64,000 nt of DNA, from positions 634,001 to 698,000 of the forward strand of contig NZ_CP016786.1 in assembly GCF_002285495.1 (NCBI RefSeq), read 5' to 3'. Of the stretch, positions 9,088 to 17,741 are shown piece after piece. Below the pieces are notes generated by a model. The model saw only the letters and a list, made by a program, of their open reading frames with translations, did not search any database and was not told the DNA's origin. Origin of the DNA: Clostridium isatidis (GTDB taxonomy: Bacteria > Bacillota > Clostridia > Clostridiales > Clostridiaceae). The first letter of the stretch is position 1; each line of letters starts with the position of its first letter. The position numbers were made by a program, and so were the translations under genes.

Positions 9088-10476
9088 ATGAAAAATAAGG
9101 ATAGGAAAAGTTCCTGGGAAAAGTATCAAGGAGAAAAAAGAGAAGAGCTATTTAAATTTTGTGATGGATATATTGACTTTCTTTCAATGTGTAAAACTGA
9201 AAGAGAATGTATTTTAACAAGTATCGAAATGGCAAAAGCTCTAGGATATAAAGATTTTAATGAAATATTAAAAAATAATGAGAAAATAGAAGCTGGAGAT
9301 AAGATTTATGTTAATAATAAAGATAAATCTTTAGCATTATTCTTAATAGGAGAAGAACCTATAGAAAAGGGAATGAGAATTGTCGGTTCTCATGTAGATT
9401 CTCCAAGACTTGATTTAAAACAACGTCCACTATATGAAGATACAAATCTGGCAATGATGGAAACTCATTATTATGGTGGTATTAAAAAATATCAATGGGT
9501 TGCATTACCTTTAGCATTACATGGAGTAGTAATAAAAAAAGATGGCACTAAAATTAATGTAGTAATAGGAGAGGATCCAAGTGATCCGGTTATAGGTATT
9601 TCGGATTTATTAATTCATTTAGCTGGAAAACAGCAACAAAAGAAAGCTAGTGAAGTAATAGAAGGGGAAGATTTAAATCTTTTAGTTGGAAGTATCCCTT
9701 TAACTGGAGAAGAAAAGGATGCGGCTAAAGCAAATATATTAAACATATTAAAAGAAAAGTATAATTTTGAAGAAGAGGATTTCGTTTCAGCAGAAATAGA
9801 GGTAGTTCCAGCAGGAAGAGCAAGAGATTATGGCTTAGATAGAAGCATGGTTATAGGTTATGGTCAAGATGATAGAGTTTGCGCATATACTTCTTTAATG
9901 GCATTATTAGATTTAGGTAAAACTAAATATACTTCTGTAGTTTTATTAGTAGATAAAGAAGAAATAGGCAGTGTTGGAGCTACAGGAATGTATTCAAGAT
10001 TTTTTGAAAATACAGTAGCAGAAATTATGGATAATATAGGTGAATATTCTGAATTAAAATTAAGAAGAGCTTTAGCTAATTCAAAAATGCTATCTTCAGA
10101 TGTTACAGTGGCTTATGATCCAAATTATCCATCTGTTTTGGAAAAGAACAATACTGCATACTTTGGAAAAGGAATTGTCTTTAGCAAATATACTGGTGCA
10201 AGAGGAAAATCAGGATGTAATGATGCTAATCCAGAATATATTGCTTGGTTAAGAAATATAATGGATAAAAACGATGTGGATTATCAAACTGGTGAGCTGG
10301 GTAAAGTAGATCAAGGCGGCGGCGGAACAATTGCATATATATTAGCTCAATATAATATGGAAGTTATAGACTGTGGCGTTGCTCTACAAAATATGCACGC
10401 ACCATGGGAAGTTTCAAGCAAGTTTGATGTATATGAAACAATGAGAGGCTATAAGGCCTTCCTAGAAGAAGAATAA
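9088..10476 (+). CDS. M18 family aminopeptidase
   Basis: A cytosolic dinuclear-zinc aminopeptidase of the aspartyl-aminopeptidase (M18) family, removing N-terminal residues from peptides. Zinc-site motifs are visible: GSHVDSPRLDLK (H102), DDRVCAY, DKEEIGS, and a C-terminal NMHAPWEVSS histidine. 463 residues from the ATG at 9088, chosen because AGGAGG lies 7 bp upstream; an earlier TTG lies inside the ribosome-site region. It follows hprK closely and ends in a terminator. Probably the single-domain bacterial ApeA/ApeB type. Confidence 0.93.
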   Translation: MKNKDRKSSWEKYQGEKREELFKFCDGYIDFLSMCKTERECILTSIEMAKALGYKDFNEILKNNEKIEAGDKIYVNNKDKSLALFLIGEEPIEKGMRIVGSHVDSPRLDLKQRPLYEDTNLAMMETHYYGGIKKYQWVALPLALHGVVIKKDGTKINVVIGEDPSDPVIGISDLLIHLAGKQQQKKASEVIEGEDLNLLVGSIPLTGEEKDAAKANILNILKEKYNFEEEDFVSAEIEVVPAGRARDYGLDRSMVIGYGQDDRVCAYTSLMALLDLGKTKYTSVVLLVDKEEIGSVGATGMYSRFFENTVAEIMDNIGEYSELKLRRALANSKMLSSDVTVAYDPNYPSVLEKNNTAYFGKGIVFSKYTGARGKSGCNDANPEYIAWLRNIMDKNDVDYQTGELGKVDQGGGGTIAYILAQYNMEVIDCGVALQNMHAPWEVSSKFDVYETMRGYKAFLEEE

Positions 10477-10480
10477 AAAT

Positions 10481-10515
10481 AAAAAAGGTTGTCAAAAAGA
10501 CAACCTTTTTTATTT
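10481..10515 (+). terminator. Terminator after the aminopeptidase
   Basis: AAAAAAGGTTGTC, an AAAAA loop, GACAACCTTTTTT: a strong hairpin with a T tail. Confidence 0.9.
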
Positions 10516-10572
10516 TTACTTCACATATTTTAATACTTGTGAATATAATATACAAGAAGAGGGGGCGAGAAA

Positions 10573-10809
10573 ATGAAAATAGATACAAGTAGATTTAAAA
10601 ACTATGGATTTTGGGTTTCAATATTTGCTCTAATTCCAATGGTTTTAAATACTTTGGGAATGGAAATAATTCCAGAGCAATATGAAACTATAACAACAGC
10701 TATTTTAACAATACTTGTGGCCCTTGGTATTCTTAATAATCCAACCACTGAATGTAAGTGGTATAGAGATGACCTAAAAAGAATAGAAGATGAGAATAAA
10801 AAGGTATAA
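10573..10809 (+). CDS. phiLC3-type holin-like protein
   Basis: 78 residues with two hydrophobic segments (about 12-30 and 40-56) and the end motif LGILNNPTT typical of phi LC3-family holins, then a charged tail. Phage holins make membrane pores that release endolysin. Here there is no lysin or phage gene beside it, so it is either a domesticated remnant or a small membrane protein of another role. It has a good GGGGGCGAG ribosome site and its own terminator. Confidence 0.75.
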   Translation: MKIDTSRFKNYGFWVSIFALIPMVLNTLGMEIIPEQYETITTAILTILVALGILNNPTTECKWYRDDLKRIEDENKKV

Positions 10810-10843
10810 GGTATAAAAATAGCAAATAAAATGGGGGCTATGC

Positions 10844-10866
10844 AAAAAAGTGCAAAGCACTTTTTT
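10844..10866. terminator. Bidirectional terminator
   Basis: AAAAAAGTGC AAA GCACTTTTTT is a near-perfect palindrome between the convergent holin and PHP genes and can serve both strands. Confidence 0.85.
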
Positions 10867-10879
10867 ACAAGTGCTCCTT

Positions 10880-11716
10880 TTAAATTATCTCTTTCGTCCA
10901 GCTTAGCATTTTTAATATATGTTCCTCTTGAGGAATTATTACATCTCCTACATTACCATGTCTAGTATCATTTTCAATTCCATGATAATCAGAACCGCAG
11001 GATATGTACAAATTATTTTCTTTAGCTAAATTGATAAATCTTATAGTGTCAATATCTTTATTCTGATAATAAATAGCTTCAATACCGTCAAATCCGAGCT
11101 TTAATAATTCTTCTATTGGAGATTTTTTTATTAGGACTGGATGCGCTAAAAAGACAATTGCATTATATTTTTTTAGTAATCCTACTCCTTCCTTGGTAGT
11201 AATTTTAGTAGATGGTATATAGGCAGGACAATGATTACCAATGAAGTTATTAAAAATATAGTCATGATCGTAAGGATAGCCGGCATCAATAATTGCCTTA
11301 GCTATATGAGGTCTTGCAATAGTATCCTTTCCATAAGATAAAACATGTTTTACATCAATTTCTATATCATTATATTTTTTTAAATTCTCTACAATTTTAT
11401 AAGCTCTTGCAATTCTGTTAGCTTTAAATTCTTCTAGTATTTTATTTAGTTCTTCATTCTTGTAAGATTCTTTATTAAAAAAACCTAAAACGTGAATAGA
11501 TTCACCTTTATGTTCAGTAGATAGTTCTATTCCAGGAATAAAGTTAATATTAAGTTTTTCAGCTTCTTCTGAGGTTTCATTTATCCCAGAAAGGGTATCG
11601 TGATCAGTTAAGGAAAAGAAATCAAGTTTTCTTTCTTTTGCCATTTTAACTATATCTTTAGGGAGGTATCTACCATCAGAGTAGGTAGAATGTATATGTA
11701 AATCACAAAGAAACAT
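10880..11716 (-). CDS. PHP-domain phosphoesterase
   Basis: 278 residues with the complete PHP metal-binding pattern: H7 and H9 (DLHIHSTYSDGR), LTDHDTLSG, a RPHIA stretch, FLAHP and a C-terminal GSDYHG. It belongs to the YciV/TrpH-like group of trinuclear-metal phosphoesterases, some of which act on nucleoside 3',5'-bisphosphates or RNA 5' ends. The substrate here is not shown by the sequence. The AAAGGAG ribosome site is well spaced. It is transcribed divergently from the folate operon across a 170-bp promoter region. Confidence 0.88.
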   Translation of the reverse strand: MFLCDLHIHSTYSDGRYLPKDIVKMAKERKLDFFSLTDHDTLSGINETSEEAEKLNINFIPGIELSTEHKGESIHVLGFFNKESYKNEELNKILEEFKANRIARAYKIVENLKKYNDIEIDVKHVLSYGKDTIARPHIAKAIIDAGYPYDHDYIFNNFIGNHCPAYIPSTKITTKEGVGLLKKYNAIVFLAHPVLIKKSPIEELLKLGFDGIEAIYYQNKDIDTIRFINLAKENNLYISCGSDYHGIENDTRHGNVGDVIIPQEEHILKMLSWTKEII

Positions 11717-11886
11717 TAATAATCTCCTTTCAATTAATGTTTATATAATTATTTTAATCTTTTTTTGTATTATGATATAATCAATTCATTAAAGGTATTT
11801 TAACATAATAAAAGGATTTTTAATACTAATTAATGAATTTTAAATAATTTTGTTTAGAATATACAAATGGATTGATGAGGAGGAAA

Positions 11887-12444
11887 ATGGCCTTGAATAA
11901 AGAAAAAATAATTGAAGGAGTTAAATTAATTTTAGAAGGTGTTGGTGAAGATATAAACAGAGAAGGCCTTATTGAAACACCAGATAGAATTGCAAGAATG
12001 TATGAAGAAATATTTTCTGGTTTGAATGCGAATGCAGAAAAAGAATTATCAAAAACTTTTGAAGTGGATGAAAACAACTTAGTATTAGAAAAGGACATTA
12101 CTTTTTTTTCGATGTGTGAGCATCATTTAGTACCTTTTTATGGTAAGGCTCATATTGCATATATTCCAAAAGGAAGGGTAGTTGGACTTTCAAAGTTAGC
12201 AAGATGTGTTGAAATTTATGCTAAAAAACCTCAGCTGCAAGAAAGATTGACAAATGAAATTGCAAATGCAGTAATGAATTATCTAGATGCAGAAGGTGTT
12301 ATGGTTGTAATAGAAGGAGAGCACATGTGTATGGCTATGAGGGGAATAAAAAAACCAGGTGCAAAAACCTTAACCACAGCATTTAAAGGCTGTTTTAAGG
12401 AAGATTTTAATTTAAGAAAAGAAGTATTAGATTTAATAAAATAA
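11887..12444 (+). CDS. folE: GTP cyclohydrolase I
   Basis: Converts GTP to 7,8-dihydroneopterin triphosphate, the first step of folate synthesis. Zinc ligands are C77, H80 (SMCEHHLVPF) and C148 (GEHMCMAMRG). Length 185 residues, full size. The start is a choice between ATG at 11887 and TTG at 11893: GGAGG at 11879-11883 is only 3 nt from the ATG but 9 nt from the TTG, so the TTG may be the true start. First gene of the folE-HD-folP-folBK operon. Confidence 0.96.
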   Translation: MALNKEKIIEGVKLILEGVGEDINREGLIETPDRIARMYEEIFSGLNANAEKELSKTFEVDENNLVLEKDITFFSMCEHHLVPFYGKAHIAYIPKGRVVGLSKLARCVEIYAKKPQLQERLTNEIANAVMNYLDAEGVMVVIEGEHMCMAMRGIKKPGAKTLTTAFKGCFKEDFNLRKEVLDLIK

Positions 12445-12455
12445 AAGGGGATATT

Positions 12456-12929
12456 ATGGAAAGGGTAAATAAAATATTAAATCATCCTAAATACAAAAAG
12501 CTATTAAAAGAATTAAAAGAGTTAGAAGAAAAGAGAATTTTTTGTAAGCACTCTTTAATTCATTTTTTAGATGTAGCAAGGATTGCTTATATTGAAGTAT
12601 TAGAAAAGGGACTAAATTATAATAAAGAAGTAATTTATGCAATAGCCCTTTTGCATGATATAGGGAGAGTAAAGGAGTATAGGGAAGGCATTCCTCATAA
12701 TCTAGCAAGTGCTGAAGTTGCTAAGCTTATATTAAAAGATTTAGACTTTTCGGAAGAAGATAAAGATATGATTGTAAAATGCATAATCGATCATAGAAAG
12801 GAAAATTCAAATTCTTTGTCAAAAATTATTTATAATGCTGATAAATTTTCAAGAAATTGCTTTAATTGTGATGCTAGAGATTTATGTAAATGGTCTGAAG
12901 ATAAGAAAAATAAAACTATAAAATATTAA
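12456..12929 (+). CDS. HD-domain protein in the folate operon
   Basis: 157 residues with an HD metal-dependent phosphohydrolase core: CKHSLIHFLDVARIAY, then LLHDIGR. The tail has CFNCDARDLC, a compact Cys cluster that may bind metal. Folate synthesis needs dephosphorylation of dihydroneopterin triphosphate, and no Nudix enzyme is present here. An HD phosphohydrolase placed between folE and folP is a natural candidate for that step, but this is inference from position. The AAAAGGGGAT ribosome site supports the start. Confidence 0.85.
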   Translation: MERVNKILNHPKYKKLLKELKELEEKRIFCKHSLIHFLDVARIAYIEVLEKGLNYNKEVIYAIALLHDIGRVKEYREGIPHNLASAEVAKLILKDLDFSEEDKDMIVKCIIDHRKENSNSLSKIIYNADKFSRNCFNCDARDLCKWSEDKKNKTIKY

Positions 12930-12957
12930 TAATTAGAATACGGGGGGTTAGGTTAGG

Positions 12958-13764
12958 ATGAAGATAGGAAATAAAGTATTAGATTTTAATAAGAGAACGT
13001 ATATAATGGGAATATTAAATGCTACACCAGATTCCTTTTCAGATGGCGGTATTTATAATAATATTGAAGCAGCATTAAAAAGAGCTAAGGAAATGGTTGA
13101 AGAAGGAGTAGATGTTATTGATATTGGTGGAGAATCCACAAGGCCAGGAGCAACTTATGTAGAAGCAGAAGAAGAAATTAATAGAGTTATTCCTATAATT
13201 AAAGCAATAAAAAAAGAGTTAGATGTTCTAATTTCTATTGATACATATAAGAGTCAAGTTGCAGAAGAAGCTATAAAGGCTGGGGCAGATATAGTTAATG
13301 ATGTCTGGGGTCTTAAAAAAGATAAAAATATGGCAAAGATTATTGCTAGATATGATGTACCATGTATCCTGATGCATAATCGTGATGAAAGACCTTATGA
13401 AAATTTAATGAGAGATTTATTAGAAGATCTGTATGAAAGTATTGATTTAGCTAAAAAGGCTGGAATTAAGCAAGATAAAATAATATTAGACCCCGGAATT
13501 GGCTTTGCAAAAAACTATGAAGAAAACTTAGAAGTTATGAATAACTTAGAAAAAATAGTTGCATTAGGTTATCCAGTTCTTCTTGCAGCTTCAAGAAAAA
13601 GAATGATAGGATATACCTTAGATCTTCCAGTAGATCAAAGATTAGAAGGAACTTTAGCTACAACTGTAATAGGAATAATGAAAGGCTGCCATATGATTAG
13701 AGTTCATGATGTTCTTGAAAACAAAAGAGCAGCTTTAATGACAGATAAAATAATAAAAAAATAG
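12958..13764 (+). CDS. folP: Dihydropteroate synthase
   Basis: Joins 6-hydroxymethyl-dihydropterin pyrophosphate to p-aminobenzoate; target of sulfonamides. 268 residues forming a TIM barrel. Signatures are GILNATPDSFSDGG, DIGGESTRPGA, LILDPGIGFAK-like ILDPGIGFAKN, and the closing IRVHDV. Third gene of the folate operon, with 28 bp to the HD gene and 10 bp to folB-folK. Confidence 0.97.
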   Translation: MKIGNKVLDFNKRTYIMGILNATPDSFSDGGIYNNIEAALKRAKEMVEEGVDVIDIGGESTRPGATYVEAEEEINRVIPIIKAIKKELDVLISIDTYKSQVAEEAIKAGADIVNDVWGLKKDKNMAKIIARYDVPCILMHNRDERPYENLMRDLLEDLYESIDLAKKAGIKQDKIILDPGIGFAKNYEENLEVMNNLEKIVALGYPVLLAASRKRMIGYTLDLPVDQRLEGTLATTVIGIMKGCHMIRVHDVLENKRAALMTDKIIKK

Positions 13765-13774
13765 AGGTAGTTTA

Positions 13775-14605
13775 ATGGATAAATTGTATTTAAAGGATGT
13801 AGAAATTTTCGCTAATCATGGAGTTTTTAAAGAAGAGAAAGCCTTAGGGCAAAAGTTTATTCTTTCTCTTGAATTAGAATTAAATCTTAGAGAGGCTTCA
13901 AAAAACAATGATTTAACTAAATCAGTTCATTATGGAGAACTATGTCATGAGATAGAAAAGGAATTTCAAAAGGAAAGTTATGATCTAATAGAAACTGCAG
14001 CTGAAAAAATAGCAGAATATGTATTATTTAACTACAATTTAGTTAAAGGAATAAAAGTATTATTAAAAAAACCTTGGGCACCTATTGGAAGACATTTAAA
14101 CTATGCTGCAGTGGAAATAGAAAGAAGATGGAATACTGCTTACATAAGTCTTGGAAGCAATATAGGAGATAAAGAGAATAATATTAAAATAGCTATTAAT
14201 AAATTAAAGGAATGTAAAGAAATTAAAGTTACAAAAATATCTTCTGTAATAGAAACAGAACCTTGGGGATATAAGGAACAAGATACTTTTAAAAATGCTG
14301 CTATAGAAATTAAAACTATTTTAAGTCCAAAGGAGTTAATGACAAGGCTTTTAAATATTGAAAAAGATATGAAAAGAGAAAGAATTATAAAATGGGGACC
14401 AAGAATTATTGATTTAGATATTATTTTATTTGAAAACATAATAACAACAGATGAAGACGTAACTATTCCACATCCAAGGATGGAAGAAAGGCTATTTGTT
14501 TTAGAACCTTTAAATGAAATAGCTCCTAATGCTATTAATCCCTTAAGTAGAAAAAGAATTTCTAAAATTTTAGAAGAGCAAAAACAATTAACGACTAATA
14601 ATTAA
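13775..14605 (+). CDS. folBK: Fused dihydroneopterin aldolase / HPPK
   Basis: A bifunctional protein of 276 residues. Residues 1-118 are FolB (dihydroneopterin aldolase: FANHGVFKEEKALGQKF, then LLKKPWAPIGRH). Residues about 122-276 are FolK (pyrophosphokinase: ISLGSNIGDKENNI, ETEPWGYKEQDTF, GPRIIDLDIILF, IPHPRMEERLFVLEPL). Together they make the pterin substrate used by FolP, encoded just upstream. FolB-FolK fusion is seen in other Firmicutes and is not a frameshift product. It ends at a strong terminator. Confidence 0.96.
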   Translation: MDKLYLKDVEIFANHGVFKEEKALGQKFILSLELELNLREASKNNDLTKSVHYGELCHEIEKEFQKESYDLIETAAEKIAEYVLFNYNLVKGIKVLLKKPWAPIGRHLNYAAVEIERRWNTAYISLGSNIGDKENNIKIAINKLKECKEIKVTKISSVIETEPWGYKEQDTFKNAAIEIKTILSPKELMTRLLNIEKDMKRERIIKWGPRIIDLDIILFENIITTDEDVTIPHPRMEERLFVLEPLNEIAPNAINPLSRKRISKILEEQKQLTTNN

Positions 14606-14610
14606 CAGTT

Positions 14611-14648
14611 AAAGAAAAATCCTCTGCAAAGCCAGAGGATTTTTCTTT
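14611..14648. terminator. Strong bidirectional terminator
   Basis: AAAGAAAAATCCTCTG and CAGAGGATTTTTCTTT form a 16-bp stem with a 6-nt loop between the folate operon and the convergent lipoprotein gene. Confidence 0.92.
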
Positions 14649-14649
14649 A

Positions 14650-14704
14650 TAATTCAGCAAAGCTGAATTGTTTTATAAATTTTGAATTTTACATTTTGAA
14701 TTGC
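14650..14704. repeat. Intergenic palindromic repeat copy
   Basis: AATTCAGCAAAGCTGAATT palindrome followed by a TTTGAATTTTACATTTTGAA-type stretch. The same elements recur at 5120-5340 (TTCAGCTTAAGCTGAA) and 55806-55840 (TATTTTACATTTTAAATT). Confidence 0.55.
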
Positions 14705-14714
14705 TTTTGAAGCT

Positions 14715-15203
14715 CTATCCTTCAAAGCCTTTTGCTACTTTTTTTATATATTCACAGAACTTATATAAATTATAGTAATCAGGGATGTCTTCCATGGATA
14801 AAATATCTTCTTCATAGATGCCATCCCAAGGATAAATAGAAACAACTTCTTCATCATAGATATTTATTATGTATTTAAAATCACTAAACTCTACTATTAA
14901 TTTAAATTTAGGAGAAGAATTTATTTCTGTTTTTGCTTCAAAATTTTCTGTTTTTAAGGCATCAAAAAATTCTGGTAGAATGCTATGTTCATTTTCGTTG
15001 ACATCATAGGAAACATAGAAATCCATGTCAAAAACTATTAATTTATACTCTTCATTACTCATTAATCTTCTATATATTTCATTTGTATAATAGTCAAGGC
15101 TTGGTTTATTTTTTGGTTTTGAATATTGAGCTGTATTTATATTACAAGATACAAATAATAAAGGAATAATCAAAATAACTATATAAGAAATAAGTTTTTT
15201 CAT
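14715..15203 (-). CDS. Putative lipoprotein
   Basis: A 162-residue secreted protein with a lipoprotein signal peptide: MKKLISYIVILIIPLL, then FVSC with the Cys to be lipidated. The mature part is acidic, about 140 residues, with predicted beta structure. I recognise no family. The ATG at 15203 is chosen because GGAGGG lies just upstream; an earlier TTG overlaps that ribosome site. Monocistronic and convergent with the folate operon. Confidence 0.75.
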   Translation of the reverse strand: MKKLISYIVILIIPLLFVSCNINTAQYSKPKNKPSLDYYTNEIYRRLMSNEEYKLIVFDMDFYVSYDVNENEHSILPEFFDALKTENFEAKTEINSSPKFKLIVEFSDFKYIINIYDEEVVSIYPWDGIYEEDILSMEDIPDYYNLYKFCEYIKKVAKGFEG

Positions 15204-15358
15204 AGTACCCTCCAAAATGGTTTATATAAATAATTATTCTTTTACATATAAAAATAGAACAATAATCTGAGCTTATGAATAAAATAACTAAAGGAAAATG
15301 TAATAAATCAAATAGAAGTGTAGTAAAAATAATTAATAATAATATATGGGAGAGTAAT

Positions 15359-16369
15359 ATGTATATAATTGCAACAGTTGGACCTAAAACTTTAGATAAG
15401 TGGATTATTAAAGAACTTATGGAAAATGGCATAAATATACTAAGGTTTAATTGTTCTCACTTTAATAAAGATGATTTTGAAAAAGTTATTGTAAAAGCAA
15501 GAAATATTAATAAAAATATAAAAATATTAGTGGATTTATGTGGAAAGAAAATTAGAGTATCTAAAGAACTTAAATATATATATAAAATTTATAATAATCA
15601 AGAAATATATTTTTGCGGAGAAGATTTATATAAGAAAATAGATATTTCTAAATATCAGTATAATAAAATAATACCATTAAATATAAAAACAAATGAGATA
15701 GAAGAAAATAATATTGAAGCAATATCAATAAAAGATAACACTATGAAATTTAAGATAATATCAAAGGAAAATGGTATTATTAAAGCAAAAGTACTTAAGG
15801 GAGGTATTATTAGATCAGGGAAGGGATGTAACTTATCAAATTTAAATATTAGGCGACCAATATTAAGTGAAGAAGATGAAAAATATGCTTTATGGGCTAT
15901 AAAGAATAGTGCAGATATAATATGTCAGTCTTTTGTTGAGAGTCAAAAGGAAATTGAAATTTTAGAAGATATTATTAAAAAGCAAGGCAGCAGTAAAATT
16001 GAAATTTGGGCTAAGGTAGAAACGCCAAAGGGAATTGATAATTTAGATGAAATTTTTAATAAGGTAGATACAATTGTATTAGGGCGAGGTGATTTAGTAC
16101 CTGAAGCCGGAATTCTTCAGGCAGTTAAGCTACAAGATCTTGCAATAAAGAAAGCTAAAATTAATAATAAAAAAATTATAGTTGCTACCCGATTATTAAA
16201 TAGTATGAAAAATGGACAATGTCCTAATATTAATGAAATTGAGGGAATTTATTATTTCTTAAAAAATAATGTAGATGGTTTTTTATTAGCTGGGGAAACT
16301 TCTATTGGAAAAGCTCCTGTAGAAACTGTAGCATTATTAAATAAGGCGATAAAATATTATAATAGCTAG
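15359..16369 (+). CDS. Pyruvate-kinase-like protein without C domain
   Basis: 336 residues from the ATG at 15359, which follows GGGAGAG. It aligns with the A and B domains of pyruvate kinase: ILRFNCSHF (substrate/K+ site), VDLCGKKIRV, CQSFVES, IWAKVETPKGI (catalytic Lys and metal Glu), LGRGDLVPEAG (metal Asp) and LLAGETSIGKAPVE. Normal pyruvate kinases run about 470-585 residues, and the C domain with the allosteric sugar-phosphate site is absent. The RGDL, K-x-E and Thr residues of catalysis are kept, while ATQMLESM is changed to ATRLLNSM. It may be an unregulated or altered-substrate kinase. A 35-residue membrane peptide gene follows 9 bp later. Confidence 0.8.
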   Translation: MYIIATVGPKTLDKWIIKELMENGINILRFNCSHFNKDDFEKVIVKARNINKNIKILVDLCGKKIRVSKELKYIYKIYNNQEIYFCGEDLYKKIDISKYQYNKIIPLNIKTNEIEENNIEAISIKDNTMKFKIISKENGIIKAKVLKGGIIRSGKGCNLSNLNIRRPILSEEDEKYALWAIKNSADIICQSFVESQKEIEILEDIIKKQGSSKIEIWAKVETPKGIDNLDEIFNKVDTIVLGRGDLVPEAGILQAVKLQDLAIKKAKINNKKIIVATRLLNSMKNGQCPNINEIEGIYYFLKNNVDGFLLAGETSIGKAPVETVALLNKAIKYYNS

Positions 16370-16378
16370 GAGAGAAGG

Positions 16379-16486
16379 ATGGACAAAAAAATAAAAAAAG
16401 TCATAAATTTAGTTCTTTGGCTGCTATTAGGCGCAGCAATGATATATTTAATCTATATATCCTATATTTTCTTTTATAGGATTTAA
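16379..16486 (+). CDS. 35-residue single-span membrane peptide
   Basis: A short frame with an excellent AGGAGAGAAGG ribosome site. It encodes a basic start (MDKKIKKVINL), one hydrophobic span (about residues 10-32) and a short basic end. The spacing of 9 bp after the pyruvate-kinase-like gene suggests coupled expression. No family is recognised. The case rests on the ribosome site and the amphipathic layout. Confidence 0.55.
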   Translation: MDKKIKKVINLVLWLLLGAAMIYLIYISYIFFYRI

Positions 16487-16843
16487 AAAAATACATATGC
16501 ATTATCATATTTTAAGTACTAAAACATTTATTTTTATAGTAAAAATAAATTTAATATATCCTTTGTAACAAAAATGACAAATATAAATGATAATATAAAA
16601 ATAAGTTGTTAGTGCATATAGTAATATATAATTATCCCCTTATTTAAAAAATGATATCCTTTTTTGGATATCATTTTTTGCTTTTAAGTTATCATTTTTA
16701 TAAAATAGTTATTTATAAAATAATATAAAATAATTTAAGAATTTATCAATCAAAAAAGTCTTATTATTCTACATATTATTGTAATAATTGATGAAATTTG
16801 ATAAAATATTATATGTAAATAATGGAAGGGTGCTGTAGTTAGT
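16487..16843. other. Non-coding AT-rich region
   Basis: I see no gene here. It holds the terminator at 16646-16680 and an AT-rich stretch before the next gene. Confidence 0.6.
16646..16680 (+). terminator. Terminator
   Basis: AAAAAATGATATCC and GGATATCATTTTTT form a 14-bp stem around TTTTTT. Confidence 0.9.
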
Positions 16844-17560
16844 ATGAAAAAATATATTGTTATCATTATTAATAAATTAAAAGATAAATTAAATTATAAT
16901 ATAAAAATGAAGGTATCCATAGTTATTGCTTATGTACTAATTTTGGCTGTAGTAATAGTTACAGGCACTATTTATTCAAGGAAAATGAATGAGAAGTATA
17001 TTAAAGAAAAAGGAAGTTTAACATTAAAAAAAGATAATTTAATTAGTCAGAATGAAGAAGATAAAATATTAAAGGATAAAAAGGAAGAAGATTTAAAGAA
17101 AGAGAAAATAAATGAATTGAAAGCAAAGATACAAGAATTGGATCCTTTTTATGATTTTATCGAAAGTTTTGAAGATATAGATGAAGAGATTAAGTATTAT
17201 GAGATAGTCTATAACGAATTATCAAATAAATCTACTGAAGAAAATGAAACTACTGAAGAAGAAATCAATGAGCAATCTGATTATTATTATGAGGATACTG
17301 TACCAGCTACACAATACCCAGATATAGAATACCTACCTGCTTCACCAACTAATCCGCAGCATCAAGAAACACAGAACAATGATCAAAATCCTATTGAAGA
17401 AGGAAATGAAGGAAGAACTGAAGATCAAGATCAACATAACACCGAACAATCAGCTGAAGATAGTAGTGAGGAAACAACAGGAACTAATGAAGCTGTACAA
17501 TCAATAAATAATATGAACCAAGAGGGAATGTCTTCTGAAGAAAATGATGAGCAAGACTAG
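16844..17560 (+). CDS. Membrane-anchored acidic protein
   Basis: 238 residues. A basic N-terminus precedes one membrane span (about residues 24-44, VSIVIAYVLILAVVIVTGTI). Then comes a charged helical segment likely to be a coiled coil (about 55-105), and a disordered tail rich in Glu, Gln, Asn, Thr and Pro. I recognise no family. The topology fits a cell-surface or membrane-proximal spacer protein. The nearest ribosome site (GGAAGGG) is about 14 bp from the ATG, longer than usual. It is the last gene before the tRNA-Leu island. Confidence 0.7.
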   Translation: MKKYIVIIINKLKDKLNYNIKMKVSIVIAYVLILAVVIVTGTIYSRKMNEKYIKEKGSLTLKKDNLISQNEEDKILKDKKEEDLKKEKINELKAKIQELDPFYDFIESFEDIDEEIKYYEIVYNELSNKSTEENETTEEEINEQSDYYYEDTVPATQYPDIEYLPASPTNPQHQETQNNDQNPIEEGNEGRTEDQDQHNTEQSAEDSSEETTGTNEAVQSINNMNQEGMSSEENDEQD

Positions 17561-17585
17561 CTAACAAAAACTAATAAATGTATAT

Positions 17586-17618
17586 AAAAAAGAAGTACAA
17601 ATTTGTACTTCTTTTTTT
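17586..17618 (+). terminator. Terminator at the left island boundary
   Basis: AAAAAAGAAGTACAAATTTGTACTTCTTTTTTT, written here as its arms AAAAAGAAGTACAA and TTGTACTTCTTTTT, forms a perfect hairpin. Its T run is continuous with the left att repeat. Confidence 0.9.
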
Positions 17619-17634
17619 GGTGCCGGCAGTGGGA
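17613..17634. repeat. Left attachment-site copy (tRNA-Leu 3' end)
   Basis: 22 bp identical to 19691-19712. It contains GGTGCCGGCAGTGGGA, the complement of the tRNA-Leu 3' end including CCA, but the rest of the tRNA is absent here. This is the signature left by integration of an element into the tRNA 3' end. Confidence 0.85.
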
Positions 17635-17741
17635 AACAAAACTATTGTATGTAGTAGCTTGTACTAATTCTTATAATTGTGATATTTAAAGCATTTGTCA
17701 GTTTTTGATATATTGTTGGATTTTACTATTTAGTGCTTTCT

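Noticed and set aside
10364..10588. 74-codon minus-strand frame across the end of the aminopeptidase gene
   Set aside because: Runs through a strong terminator and the conserved aminopeptidase C-terminus; no ribosome site.
15275..15358. Upstream extension of the pyruvate-kinase-like frame
   Set aside because: The 28 extra residues have no family similarity; the ATG at 15359 has the ribosome site and matches the usual pyruvate kinase start.
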